This document shows, one piece after another, positions 14,383-22,913 of a stretch of 64,000 nucleotides of DNA (within the stretch, counting starts at the first letter, position 1; every line of letters begins with the position of its first letter). Made by a program: the position numbers and the translations under genes. The DNA lies in NCBI GenBank assembly GCA_964593585.1, contig CAZQIZ010000001.1, positions 1-64,000 on the forward strand, given 5' to 3'. The DNA comes from JACQFV01 sp964593585 (GTDB lineage: Bacteria > Zixibacteria > MSB-5A5 > WJJR01). The notes beneath the pieces are model-generated. The model saw nothing but the letters and a program-made list of their open reading frames with translations. It did no database searches and was not told the DNA's origin.

Positions 14383-16998
14383 ATGCGCCGCTACTTTGTC
14401 GATCCGATCCTCAGCGCTCTGGGCGGTCTGGTCTTCCTGCTGACCACGGTAGTCTACCTGGCGACCGTGTCGCGCACGGTCTCGTTCTGGGACTGCGGCG
14501 AGTTCATCGCCTGCTCGCACATTCTCGGCATTCCCCATCCCCCCGGCGCGCCGCTTTATATCCTGCTGGGACGCCTCTTCGCGATGCTCCCGATCTCCGG
14601 CGACATCGGCCACCGGGTCAATCTGCTCTCGTCGTTTTCCAGCGCCGCGGCCGCCACGCTGGGATTTTTCGTCACCGCGCGGCTGATCACCTGGTGGTAC
14701 TCCGACCGTTATCCCGACCCCAAGCTGGGCCTGACCGAGCGGCTGTCGGTCTACGCGGGGTCGCTGTGCGGGGCGCTGTTGTTCGCGTTTTCTTCGACCA
14801 ACTGGAGCAACTCGGTGGAGGCCGAGGTCTATGGCCTCTCAATGTTTCTCATGATGGCGCTGGTCTGGCTGGCGCTGATTTGGGCGCAGAAACGCGACGA
14901 GCCGGGCAGCGAGAGGTTCCTCGTCGCCATCGCGCTTGTCGCCTTTCTCTCCATCGGCGTCCACATGACCGTCTTCCTGGTCATGCCGCCGATCTTCCTT
15001 CTGGTCGTGTGGCTCTCCCCGCAATTGCGCCGTGACTGGCACTTCTGGCTCTCCGGCATCGTGATGTTCCTGGTCACCGTCAATGTCTCGCTCTTCCTCT
15101 GGTCGATGACCGGACTTCTGGCGATCACCGGCGTGGTCAGCGCTTACAGGCGTTGGGGACTGCCGCCTACGATCCTTACCGTCGTCCTGTGGGGCCTCGG
15201 CGGACTCTGGGCGCTGCGCACCGGCGAACCCTGGCCGATCTTCCTGTCGGTTCTGGTCTGGGGGCTGGCAATCATCCCGTGGGTCATGGCTGGCACGGTC
15301 TGGCGGTTGTCGTTCTTCCTGATTGTGGCCGCGCTGGTCGGCTATTCGACGCAGGCGTACATTCCGATCCGCGCCCAGCAGAATCCCTCGATCAACGAGA
15401 ACGAACCGAAGGACTGGGACGCCTTTCGCGGCTTTCTCGAACGTAAGCAGTACGGCACCGAAACGATGTTCGAGCGGGCGCTGACCCGTCGCGGTGAACT
15501 GGCCAACCAACTGGGCCAGCATCCGCGCATGGGGTTCTGGGGTTTCTTCGACCGTCAGTACGGCTACAACGACCGTGCCTTTCTGCCGGTCTTCCTGCTC
15601 GGCCTTCTTGGTGTCTACCAGTTGCTCCGCTCACGGCGCGCGGTCGGGATCGTGCTCTTGCTGCTACTGCTGATCACATCGGTGGGGCTGATCTGGTACA
15701 TGAATTTCGCCGATGGCACCCGCTACAACGCGGCGACCCAGGATGCCTACCTCGAGGTTCGCGATCGCGACTATTTCTTCACGCCGGCGTTCATCCTCTT
15801 CGGGCTGGCCATCGGCATGGGCGGCGGAGCGCTGATCCGCTGGCTGGGCGGCGGCTCCGTCATCTGGCCGGTGGCCGGCGCGCTGGTGATCGCGTTTCTG
15901 CCGCTGCGTACCCTGCAGGCGAACTACCACGTCAACGACCGCTCCCGCAACTTCCTCGCCTACGACTACGCCTACAACCTGCTGGCCTCGGCCGACCCGG
16001 GGGCGATGTTTTTCACCAACGGCGACAACGACACCTTCCCGGTCTGGTGTCTGCAGGAAGTCTATGGGGTCCGTCGCGATGTCCAGATCATCAACCTAAG
16101 TCTGCTCAACACGCACTGGTACATCCGCCAGCTGCGCGATCAGCGCAAGGTGCCGATGGATCTGCCCGATGACAAGCTCGCGCGGGTCGTGCACTACTAT
16201 CGCGACGATGGCAGCATTCGCCGCGTGCAGGACCAGATGATCGACGCCATCCTGATGGCGAACAAGAACCGCATCCCGGTCAACTTCGCGGTGACCGTCA
16301 CCGAAGGCAACCGCCGCTTCCGGGAGCAGTCGCTCGAACCCTACCTGGTGCTCAACGGCATGTCATACCGATTGGTTGCCGACACCGGCACCGGACGGAT
16401 CGATGTCGCCCGGCTCGACAGTCTGGTCTGGCAGGTCTACCAATACCGCGGCGTCAATGACACCACGGTCTACAAGGACGAAAACGGCGAGCGGATGACG
16501 GCCAATTACTTTGCCGGCTTCTATTACCTGGGCGACACGCTCCGCCGCGCCGGCGATTTCGAAGGCGCCATCCGTCAGATGAGGCGCGCGCTGGAGCTGC
16601 TGCCGGGGCTGTGCGAACCGTACGTCTATCTGGCCCAACTCTACACCGACACCCGGCAGCCCGACAGTCTGGAAGCCCTCTATCCGCTGTCGCAGCGGGT
16701 CACCGCCGAGTGGGAGCGGGCGGCCACCGCCATCGGCTATTCGCTGCGCCGTCTCGGACGCGCCGAGCGGGGAGACGCGATCCTGCGCGACGTGTTGGCG
16801 CGCAACACCGCGTATGAGCCGGCTTACCGCACGCTGGTGCAGGCCTACTACGGCGAGCGCCGTTTCGATTCGCTGTTGGCCTTGATGGAACGTTGGTCCC
16901 TCGCCAACCCCGGCGACCAGCAAACCCGGGTGTTGCTCGACTCGGTGCGCGTGCTGGCGCGGCTGCAGTCGGCGGCTCCGACGCTGACACCCCCATAG
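14383..16998 (+). CDS. DUF2723 family multi-spanning membrane protein with C-terminal TPR-like region
   Basis: The 871-residue protein has about 10-12 transmembrane helices in its first 520 residues and opens with the DUF2723 signature (SFWDCGEFIACSHILGIPHPPGAP). The family is related to GT-C enzymes and to TMEM260, and is thought to transfer sugars, probably to proteins, using lipid-linked donors. The soluble C-terminal third (FTNGDNDTFPVWCLQEVYGVRRDV, a conserved DUF2723 segment) ends in helical repeats resembling TPRs. It heads a run of surface-glycan genes. The substrate cannot be told from sequence. Confidence 0.9.
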   Translation: MRRYFVDPILSALGGLVFLLTTVVYLATVSRTVSFWDCGEFIACSHILGIPHPPGAPLYILLGRLFAMLPISGDIGHRVNLLSSFSSAAAATLGFFVTARLITWWYSDRYPDPKLGLTERLSVYAGSLCGALLFAFSSTNWSNSVEAEVYGLSMFLMMALVWLALIWAQKRDEPGSERFLVAIALVAFLSIGVHMTVFLVMPPIFLLVVWLSPQLRRDWHFWLSGIVMFLVTVNVSLFLWSMTGLLAITGVVSAYRRWGLPPTILTVVLWGLGGLWALRTGEPWPIFLSVLVWGLAIIPWVMAGTVWRLSFFLIVAALVGYSTQAYIPIRAQQNPSINENEPKDWDAFRGFLERKQYGTETMFERALTRRGELANQLGQHPRMGFWGFFDRQYGYNDRAFLPVFLLGLLGVYQLLRSRRAVGIVLLLLLLITSVGLIWYMNFADGTRYNAATQDAYLEVRDRDYFFTPAFILFGLAIGMGGGALIRWLGGGSVIWPVAGALVIAFLPLRTLQANYHVNDRSRNFLAYDYAYNLLASADPGAMFFTNGDNDTFPVWCLQEVYGVRRDVQIINLSLLNTHWYIRQLRDQRKVPMDLPDDKLARVVHYYRDDGSIRRVQDQMIDAILMANKNRIPVNFAVTVTEGNRRFREQSLEPYLVLNGMSYRLVADTGTGRIDVARLDSLVWQVYQYRGVNDTTVYKDENGERMTANYFAGFYYLGDTLRRAGDFEGAIRQMRRALELLPGLCEPYVYLAQLYTDTRQPDSLEALYPLSQRVTAEWERAATAIGYSLRRLGRAERGDAILRDVLARNTAYEPAYRTLVQAYYGERRFDSLLALMERWSLANPGDQQTRVLLDSVRVLARLQSAAPTLTPP

Positions 16999-17105
16999 CG
17001 CCGCCAATCTCTCCTTGGGCCAATTGCCCCGGACCGTTAACTTTCCCGTCCCGTCGGACCGCGACCGCCGTGCCGACCGGCGGGTCTGGCCAGCGACCAG
17101 CCACC

Positions 17106-18239
17106 ATGCGCATCCTCATCCTCAACTGGCAGGACCGCAAGCACCCGTATGCGGGCGGGGCGGAAGTCCACCTCCACGAGATCTTCTCCCGACTCGGCGC
17201 GCGCGGCCATCAGGTCAGCCTGCTCTGTTGCGGCTTAGACCAGGCGCCGTCAGAGGAGGAATACGATCACATGCGGATCATCCGTCGCGGCGGACGGCTC
17301 CTCTTCAATTGGGGGGTGCCGGGCTGGACCCGTGAGCTGATGCGGCGCGAGACCTTCGATGTCGTGGTCGACGACATCAACAAAATCCCGTTCTATTCGG
17401 CGCGCTTCGTGGAGAAGCCGATCCTGACGGTCGTCCATCACCTCTTCGGCAAAGCGATCTTCCGCGAAGTCAACCCGATCGCGGGGAGCTATGTCTACCT
17501 GGCCGAATCACTGGTGCCCCGCTACTACCGCGGGCTGCCGGTCATGGCGGTCTCGGAGAGCACGCGCGATGACCTGGTGTCCAAGGGGATGAGCCGCGAT
17601 TTGATCCGGGTCGTCCACAACGGCATCGATCTGGTCCGGTACACTCCCGATCCGGCGGCGCCCAAGGAGCCCAATCCCACCCTTTGTTTTCTTGGACGGG
17701 TCAAGCGGTACAAGTCGATCGACCATCTGCTGCAGGCCATCGCCCGTCTGCAAACGGAAATGCCGAATTTGGCGGCGCACATCATCGGCTCCGGCGGTGA
17801 TGAGCCCCGTTTGAAGACCATCGCCGGACAGTTGGGAATCGCCGGACGGGTCACCTTCCATGGGTTCGCCGAGGCCAAAAAGAAAATCGACCTGGTCCGC
17901 CGCTCCTGGGTGGTGGTGTGCCCGTCGGTCAAGGAGGGGTGGGGCCTGACCAACATCGAGGCCAACGCCTGCGGCACGCCGGTCATCTGCGCCGATGTCC
18001 CCGGGCTGCGCGATTCGGCGCGTGATGACCAGACCGGACTCTTGTATCCTTATGGCGACATCGGGGCGCTGACCGAGCGCATCCGGCGTCTGTTGACCGA
18101 TGCCGACCTGCGCGCCCGCCTCGAACGCGGCGCGCTGGAGTGGGCGCAACGGTTCAGCTGGGATCAGGCCGCCGATCAGACGGAGGCGATTCTCCGTCAG
18201 GTGGCCGGCGGCGACCCCGCCATCGGACGTGAACGGTAG
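17106..18239 (+). CDS. Glycosyltransferase family 4
   Basis: This GT-B fold transferase of 377 residues has the N-terminal signature RILILNWQDRKHPYAGGAEVH and a C-terminal nucleotide-sugar site with the EX7E motif (KEGWGLTNIEANACGTPVI). It probably adds a hexose to a growing lipid-linked or surface glycan at the inner face of the membrane. ATG 17106 is chosen since upstream in-frame sequence overlaps the previous gene and lacks family likeness. It ends 3 bases before the next gene, which argues for one operon. Confidence 0.92.
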   Translation: MRILILNWQDRKHPYAGGAEVHLHEIFSRLGARGHQVSLLCCGLDQAPSEEEYDHMRIIRRGGRLLFNWGVPGWTRELMRRETFDVVVDDINKIPFYSARFVEKPILTVVHHLFGKAIFREVNPIAGSYVYLAESLVPRYYRGLPVMAVSESTRDDLVSKGMSRDLIRVVHNGIDLVRYTPDPAAPKEPNPTLCFLGRVKRYKSIDHLLQAIARLQTEMPNLAAHIIGSGGDEPRLKTIAGQLGIAGRVTFHGFAEAKKKIDLVRRSWVVVCPSVKEGWGLTNIEANACGTPVICADVPGLRDSARDDQTGLLYPYGDIGALTERIRRLLTDADLRARLERGALEWAQRFSWDQAADQTEAILRQVAGGDPAIGRER

Positions 18240-18242
18240 CGC

Positions 18243-19262
18243 ATGAAACGCAAAGCCATCATCGGCACCATCATCAGCCTCGTCTTTATCTACCTGGCGC
18301 TGCGCAAGGTCGACTATTCCGAGCTCTGGGCGGTGGTGAGCGGCTGCAAGTGGGAGTGGCTCATCCCCAACATCATCCTCGTCGTCGGTGTGATGTGGGT
18401 GCGTGCCTGGCGCTGGCAGTTGATCCTCAAGCCGGTCGGCGATGTCTCGTTCTCGCGGGTGTACTCCTCCACCATGATCGGTTTCATGGTCAACAACGTG
18501 CTTCCCGCGCGGCTGGGGGAGATCGCCCGCGCGGTCTCGCTGGGGATCAAGGCCAATCTGTCGCGCTCGGCCACGCTGGCGACCATCATCGTCGAGCGCA
18601 TCTACGATTCCTTCACGCTGCTTTTGTTCCTCTGGCTGGTCTTTGCCTTCTCCCGCATCAGCGAGCTGACCGAGGTGGGGCGGGTCCGCTATGTGGGCTG
18701 GATCTTCCTGGCCATTAACGTCGCGCTGCTGGCTATCCTGATTATCCTGCAGGTCAAAAACGAGGCGGCGGTCCGCTGGATCCGCAAGGTGAGCCGGCGG
18801 TTCTCGCCGCGGATACAGAACCTCGCCGGCGAGATCACCGAGAAGTTCGCCCGTGGCCTGCGCATGCACCACAATGTTCCCACGACGATCGGAGTGGCCG
18901 GCTCCTCGCTGGTCATCTGGTTCATCCTCGGTATTTCGAACTACTTCGTCTTGCTGGCTCTCGGGTTTGACCGCCTCCCGGTGGAGGCGTCGTTTGTGGT
19001 GCTGGTGGTGGTCTCGCTTATGATCTCCGTGCCCTCCAGCCCCGGATATGTCGGCGTCTTCCATTGGGGGGTGCAGGTCTCGCTGCGGATCTATGGGCTC
19101 AACGACGGCCAGGCGTTGGCGGTGGCCATTGTTCTCCATGCCGCCCAGTACATCCCGATCACGCTGCTGGGCCTCTACCATCTGCGCCGTGAGCATCTGA
19201 CTTTGTCGCATGTCGGCGGGGGCGGGGAACCCGCGCCGCCTGCGCAATCCGCCCATCCCTGA
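18243..19262 (+). CDS. Lysylphosphatidylglycerol synthase TM-region / UPF0104 family membrane protein
   Basis: The 339-residue integral membrane protein has about eight hydrophobic helices and the UPF0104/LPG_synthase_TM pattern: KVDYSELW near the start, then MVNNVLPARLGEIARAVSLG and PSSPGYVGVFHWGVQ. Family members lacking the catalytic C-terminal domain of MprF, like this one, are thought to be flippase- or transporter-like proteins and often sit in glycan clusters. It lies between a GT4 and a GT39-like gene with near-zero spacing, so a role in moving lipid-linked intermediates is plausible but unproven. Confidence 0.85.
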   Translation: MKRKAIIGTIISLVFIYLALRKVDYSELWAVVSGCKWEWLIPNIILVVGVMWVRAWRWQLILKPVGDVSFSRVYSSTMIGFMVNNVLPARLGEIARAVSLGIKANLSRSATLATIIVERIYDSFTLLLFLWLVFAFSRISELTEVGRVRYVGWIFLAINVALLAILIILQVKNEAAVRWIRKVSRRFSPRIQNLAGEITEKFARGLRMHHNVPTTIGVAGSSLVIWFILGISNYFVLLALGFDRLPVEASFVVLVVVSLMISVPSSPGYVGVFHWGVQVSLRIYGLNDGQALAVAIVLHAAQYIPITLLGLYHLRREHLTLSHVGGGGEPAPPAQSAHP

Positions 19263-19268
19263 CCCGTC

Positions 19269-21464
19269 ATGTGGAACCGGCTCACCAAGCGCCCCTCGCT
19301 GGCCGTCTTCGCCGCGGCGCTTCTGGTCCGCCTGATCTACTTCGCGGCGATCGACCAGCCGCCGGTGCAATTCGATGCCCGGCAGTATGTCGCCGTCGCC
19401 GCGGCCGCTCCGATCGCGGTGTGGCATCCGTCGCTCTGGAACGACACCACCGCGCGCGAGAACATCTCCTTCAGCCGGGTGATGAATGACCTGATCGATG
19501 ACGAGACCGTCATCTGGGCGCCGTATGACCCGCCGACCTTCGGGCAGGCGCTTGACTGGCTGTTTTTCAGCGGTCCGGCCTATCCGGCGTTTCTGAGCGC
19601 CATCTTTCATCTGACCCCCGCACATGATTTCTGGGTCGTGCGCATCGCGCAGGCGATCCTCGATGCGTTGACCGCCGTGCTCATCGGTCTGGTGATGGCG
19701 CGTTTGATCTCGGCGCTGGGCGGCGCGATCGCCGCCGGCGCGTGGGTGGTCTATGGTCCGGCGATTGTCAAGACCGCCGAACTGCTGACCGAGACCTTCT
19801 CCATCTTTCTGATCGTGCTCCTGGTCTGGCTGCTTCTGCGCGCTTACGACTGGCAGTCGCGCAAATGGCTGATCGCCGCCGGCGCGGTCTGTTCCATTCT
19901 GGCGATGGGGAAGGCCTCGACCGCCCTGTTGATCGCCCCGGTGCTCGCCGCCTGGCTCTGGGCCAACCGCGGCAAGACGCTCCGTCCACGGACCAGCGTC
20001 ATCTGTCTTCTGGGGTCATGGTTGATCGTGATGCTGCCCTGGCTTTTTCTGGTCAACCATCGCTACGGTCGGTTTGCGGTGCGCGACCCTTCCTATGGCA
20101 CCGCCAACTTCCGGCAGGCGAATATCCTTGAGACCGAGGGGTACAACACCGACATGGCCCCGGTCGATTTCTGGACCTATCCGGTCTGGCGTGAATTGCG
20201 CAACCGGCCGATGGAATATGCCCGTCTCTACCTGCAGAAATTCCGCCGACTCTGGTGGCGTGCCTGCGACGACTATCGCATCGGCTTCCCATTTGGTCCT
20301 GCCGCCACGCAGTGGCTGCATCGGTTGATCGTTCTGCTGGCCGCGCTGGGTGTGTGGCTGTGGACCCGTCGCGCCGGGCCGCCGGTCTGGCTTGCGCTGG
20401 CGGTGATCGTCTACTTTGCCGGGTTGCACACAATGATGCACGTGGTCTCGCGCTACAACCTGCCGGCGATGCCCTTTGTCATCGGCGCGGCGGTGACCGG
20501 CGCATTCTGGCTTGTGCGGCAGGACACGCCAGGCGCTCTCCGGCGTCTCGGCATCGTTGGCGGCCTGGTCCTCTTGGTCTTGCTGGCATTGGCGATAGTC
20601 CGGCCATCCTTCTGGCTGATGGTTCCCGGTGCCTCCGCGGCCATGGCCGTGTGGCTCTATTGGATCTTCGGTTCACTGGTCATCATCGCCACTGTCGGCG
20701 CCGCGCTTGTCCTCTGCGGCCACCGTGGGTGGGAACGCTGGGTCTACACGGTCATCGTTGGCGGTGGCATAGCGCAGGTCTTTCTCGGCTGGGCCACCAC
20801 GCGTGAAGGGCATGCCGAATGGGCTGCAACCATCAAGGACCCGCAGACGGAGATCAGCCGGCGGATCATCCTGCCCGATGATATCCATCCGGGTTCGGTC
20901 AAACGCGCCTATGTCCTGATCGACGCCAACATCACGCCGGGCAGCGACTTCAAGGTCGTCACGCATATCGACCATGTCCGTTCCGCCTTCCCGGACAGTC
21001 TGATCATCAGCGATGATTCCTTCTACGGCAAGCCGCACTACCGCAATTTCATGCGCTACAACGGCGACATTCCCGCCACCATCCGCAGCTGGTCGCGCAA
21101 TCTCTTCGAAGGCGCGCTACTGGATTCGATCCTCGCCGATGGGCAAGTCGAGGTGCGTCTGGGGATGGAAGCCGATGGCGCCCCGGGCGGCGCCTTGATC
21201 GTCTACGGCGATCTGCCGCAGGAGAGCGCCGACCTCTGGGACCTGCCGGGCCTGACCTACTCGTCGATTGAGCGCTACTACGAGGGAGCCGATCCGCGCA
21301 TCTGGCAGAAATTGACAATCAGCTCCGACTCCACGGTCAGTGTCCGCATCGAGAACGGCCAAAGCGATTTCGACGATCTCTCGGAGCGGTGGGGATGCCA
21401 GCCCGGGCAGTACCGCATCATCCTGCAGTTGTTGCTTGCCGACGAGCGCTCGCTGTATTTTTGA
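19269..21464 (+). CDS. GT39/PMT-like membrane glycosyltransferase
   Basis: The 731-residue protein has a GT-C type layout: an Asp-bearing first luminal loop (FAAIDQPPVQFDARQYV), roughly 12 transmembrane helices to about residue 510, and a 220-residue soluble C-terminal domain without recognised motifs. Such enzymes use polyprenyl-phosphate sugars on the outer face of the membrane. It follows the flippase-like gene by 6 bases. Assignment rests on topology and the first loop, so specificity and even the acceptor class are open. Confidence 0.75.
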   Translation: MWNRLTKRPSLAVFAAALLVRLIYFAAIDQPPVQFDARQYVAVAAAAPIAVWHPSLWNDTTARENISFSRVMNDLIDDETVIWAPYDPPTFGQALDWLFFSGPAYPAFLSAIFHLTPAHDFWVVRIAQAILDALTAVLIGLVMARLISALGGAIAAGAWVVYGPAIVKTAELLTETFSIFLIVLLVWLLLRAYDWQSRKWLIAAGAVCSILAMGKASTALLIAPVLAAWLWANRGKTLRPRTSVICLLGSWLIVMLPWLFLVNHRYGRFAVRDPSYGTANFRQANILETEGYNTDMAPVDFWTYPVWRELRNRPMEYARLYLQKFRRLWWRACDDYRIGFPFGPAATQWLHRLIVLLAALGVWLWTRRAGPPVWLALAVIVYFAGLHTMMHVVSRYNLPAMPFVIGAAVTGAFWLVRQDTPGALRRLGIVGGLVLLVLLALAIVRPSFWLMVPGASAAMAVWLYWIFGSLVIIATVGAALVLCGHRGWERWVYTVIVGGGIAQVFLGWATTREGHAEWAATIKDPQTEISRRIILPDDIHPGSVKRAYVLIDANITPGSDFKVVTHIDHVRSAFPDSLIISDDSFYGKPHYRNFMRYNGDIPATIRSWSRNLFEGALLDSILADGQVEVRLGMEADGAPGGALIVYGDLPQESADLWDLPGLTYSSIERYYEGADPRIWQKLTISSDSTVSVRIENGQSDFDDLSERWGCQPGQYRIILQLLLADERSLYF

Positions 21465-21484
21465 AGTCCACTGGGAGGTGTGCC

Positions 21485-22507
21485 ATCACAACATCCGACA
21501 AACTGCGCGTGGGCGTCATCGGCGCCGGCTACTGGGGTCCCAATCTCATCCGCAACTTTGCGCTCGTTCCCAACGCGGCGGTGACCGGGGTGGCCGATGC
21601 CAAGCCCGAACGTCGCGCCTTCATTACGCCGCGCTTTCCGACGGTCAAGGTCTTCGAGTCGGCCGAGGAACTGATCCGCTGGGATCAGACCGACGCCGTG
21701 GTCATCGCCACCCCGGTCCACACACATTTCCCGCTGGCCAAGGCCGCGCTGGAGGCGGGCAAACATGTCCTGCTGGAAAAGCCGATGTGCGCCTCGGTCG
21801 CCGAGTGCGACCAGCTGATCGAGCTGGCCGGGAAGAAGGGGCTGACCCTGATGGTCGACCACACCTTCCTCTACACCGGCGCGGTCCGCAAGATCATCGC
21901 GCTGGTGGCCGGCGGCGAGATCGGCGATGTCCTCTACTTCGACTCGGTGCGCGTCAACCTCGGACTGTTCCAGCATGATGTCAATGTGCTCTGGGACCTC
22001 GCCCCGCATGATTTGTCGATCATGGACGCGGTCATGGGGCCGGGCGCCGAGGCGGTCTCCGCCCTCGGTCGCGCCCACCTTGGAACCCATGTCGAGAACA
22101 TCGCCTACATGACCGTGATGTTCAAACACGGCGCCATCGCCCACTTTCATGTCAACTGGCTGGCGCCGGTCAAGGTCCGCACCACCCTCATCGGCGGTTC
22201 GCGCAAGATGATCGTCTACGATGACACCGAGCCGTCGGAGAAGGTCAAAATCTACGACAAGGGCGTCGATGTCGCCACCGACGTCGAAAAGGTTCATCGC
22301 ACCCTGGTCCAGTACCGCACCGGCGACATGCACGCCCCCAAAATCGACGACACCGAGGCGCTGCTTCTGGTGGCGCGCGAGTTCGCCGACTCGATTCGCG
22401 AGAAACGGGCCCCGTTGACCGACGCCCACGCCGGTCGTCGGGTGGTCGCCGTCCTCGAAGCCGCCAACAAGTCGCTGGCCCAGGAGGGCCGGCTGGTGCG
22501 GCTGTAA
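21485..22507 (+). CDS. Gfo/Idh/MocA family NAD(P)-dependent oxidoreductase
   Basis: This sugar-modifying dehydrogenase of about 340 residues has an N-terminal Rossmann motif (LRVGVIGAGYWGPNLIRNF), the family EKPMC lysine segment (HVLLEKPMCASVAECDQL) and a C-terminal substrate domain (HDLSIMDAVMG). Such enzymes oxidise nucleotide-sugar positions for surface glycan precursors, matching the cluster. The start is unclear: GGGAGG at 21473-21478 sits 6 bases before an ATC at 21485 that gives a family-length N-terminus (TTSDKLRVGVIG). The alternatives are TTG at 21461, which overlaps the upstream stop and lacks a binding site, or a later GTG inside the Rossmann strand. Confidence 0.9.
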   Translation: MTTSDKLRVGVIGAGYWGPNLIRNFALVPNAAVTGVADAKPERRAFITPRFPTVKVFESAEELIRWDQTDAVVIATPVHTHFPLAKAALEAGKHVLLEKPMCASVAECDQLIELAGKKGLTLMVDHTFLYTGAVRKIIALVAGGEIGDVLYFDSVRVNLGLFQHDVNVLWDLAPHDLSIMDAVMGPGAEAVSALGRAHLGTHVENIAYMTVMFKHGAIAHFHVNWLAPVKVRTTLIGGSRKMIVYDDTEPSEKVKIYDKGVDVATDVEKVHRTLVQYRTGDMHAPKIDDTEALLLVAREFADSIREKRAPLTDAHAGRRVVAVLEAANKSLAQEGRLVRL

Positions 22508-22582
22508 CCTGCTCAAGAAACAAACCAGTGATCGTCATTGCTCGCTGACAAAGTTGGGCTGGGATCACGAAGCGGGATCGTA

Positions 22583-22772
22583 GGGGCAGGTCTGAGACCT
22601 GCCCTTGGTCGCCACCGCTGAAGAGCAGGCTCGGCGGAAGCCTCGCCCTCCCGGTCGCCTTGGTGACGGCTTGAGTTGTCATGCTGAGCGGAGCGAAGCG
22701 AAGCATCTGCTTTTTGACCGTGGGCGAGAAAAGCAGATTCCTCAACGCGCTCGGGATGAGAGTCCGACCGAT
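22583..22772. repeat. Dispersed GC-rich hairpin repeats between the glycan genes and dnaB
   Basis: The 406-base gap before dnaB holds three repeat modules. One is a GGGCAGGT...ACCTGCCC hairpin at 22583-22604. The second is one copy of the window-wide repeat AGCAGGCTCGGCGGAAGCCT (22624-22652). The third is the CATGCTGAGCGGAGCGAAGC unit with an AAGCAGATT-type stem ending near 22745. No gene was seen in the gap. Confidence 0.7.
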
Positions 22773-22913
22773 CTGCCGGCGGATCGGTTGGTCGCGGCAA
22801 TCTTTGTTCCCACTTCCCATCCACACGCATCCACAACTTATGCACTTTGCGTTTTTCGCTTTGACTCCGGAAAGTGATAGCAGCAAACTCCGTCGCGACG
22901 TAGCAGTCACCGT

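Noticed and set aside
17508..19625. A 705-codon minus-strand frame opposite the glycan genes
   Set aside because: Its composition is the typical antisense mix (many His, Asp, Gln, Arg), with no motif. The plus strand holds two clear genes with family motifs.
14383..22507. A laterally acquired island for the glycan cluster
   Set aside because: Base composition and codon use look like those of the flanking housekeeping genes, and there are no mobile genes or tRNA-linked direct repeats.
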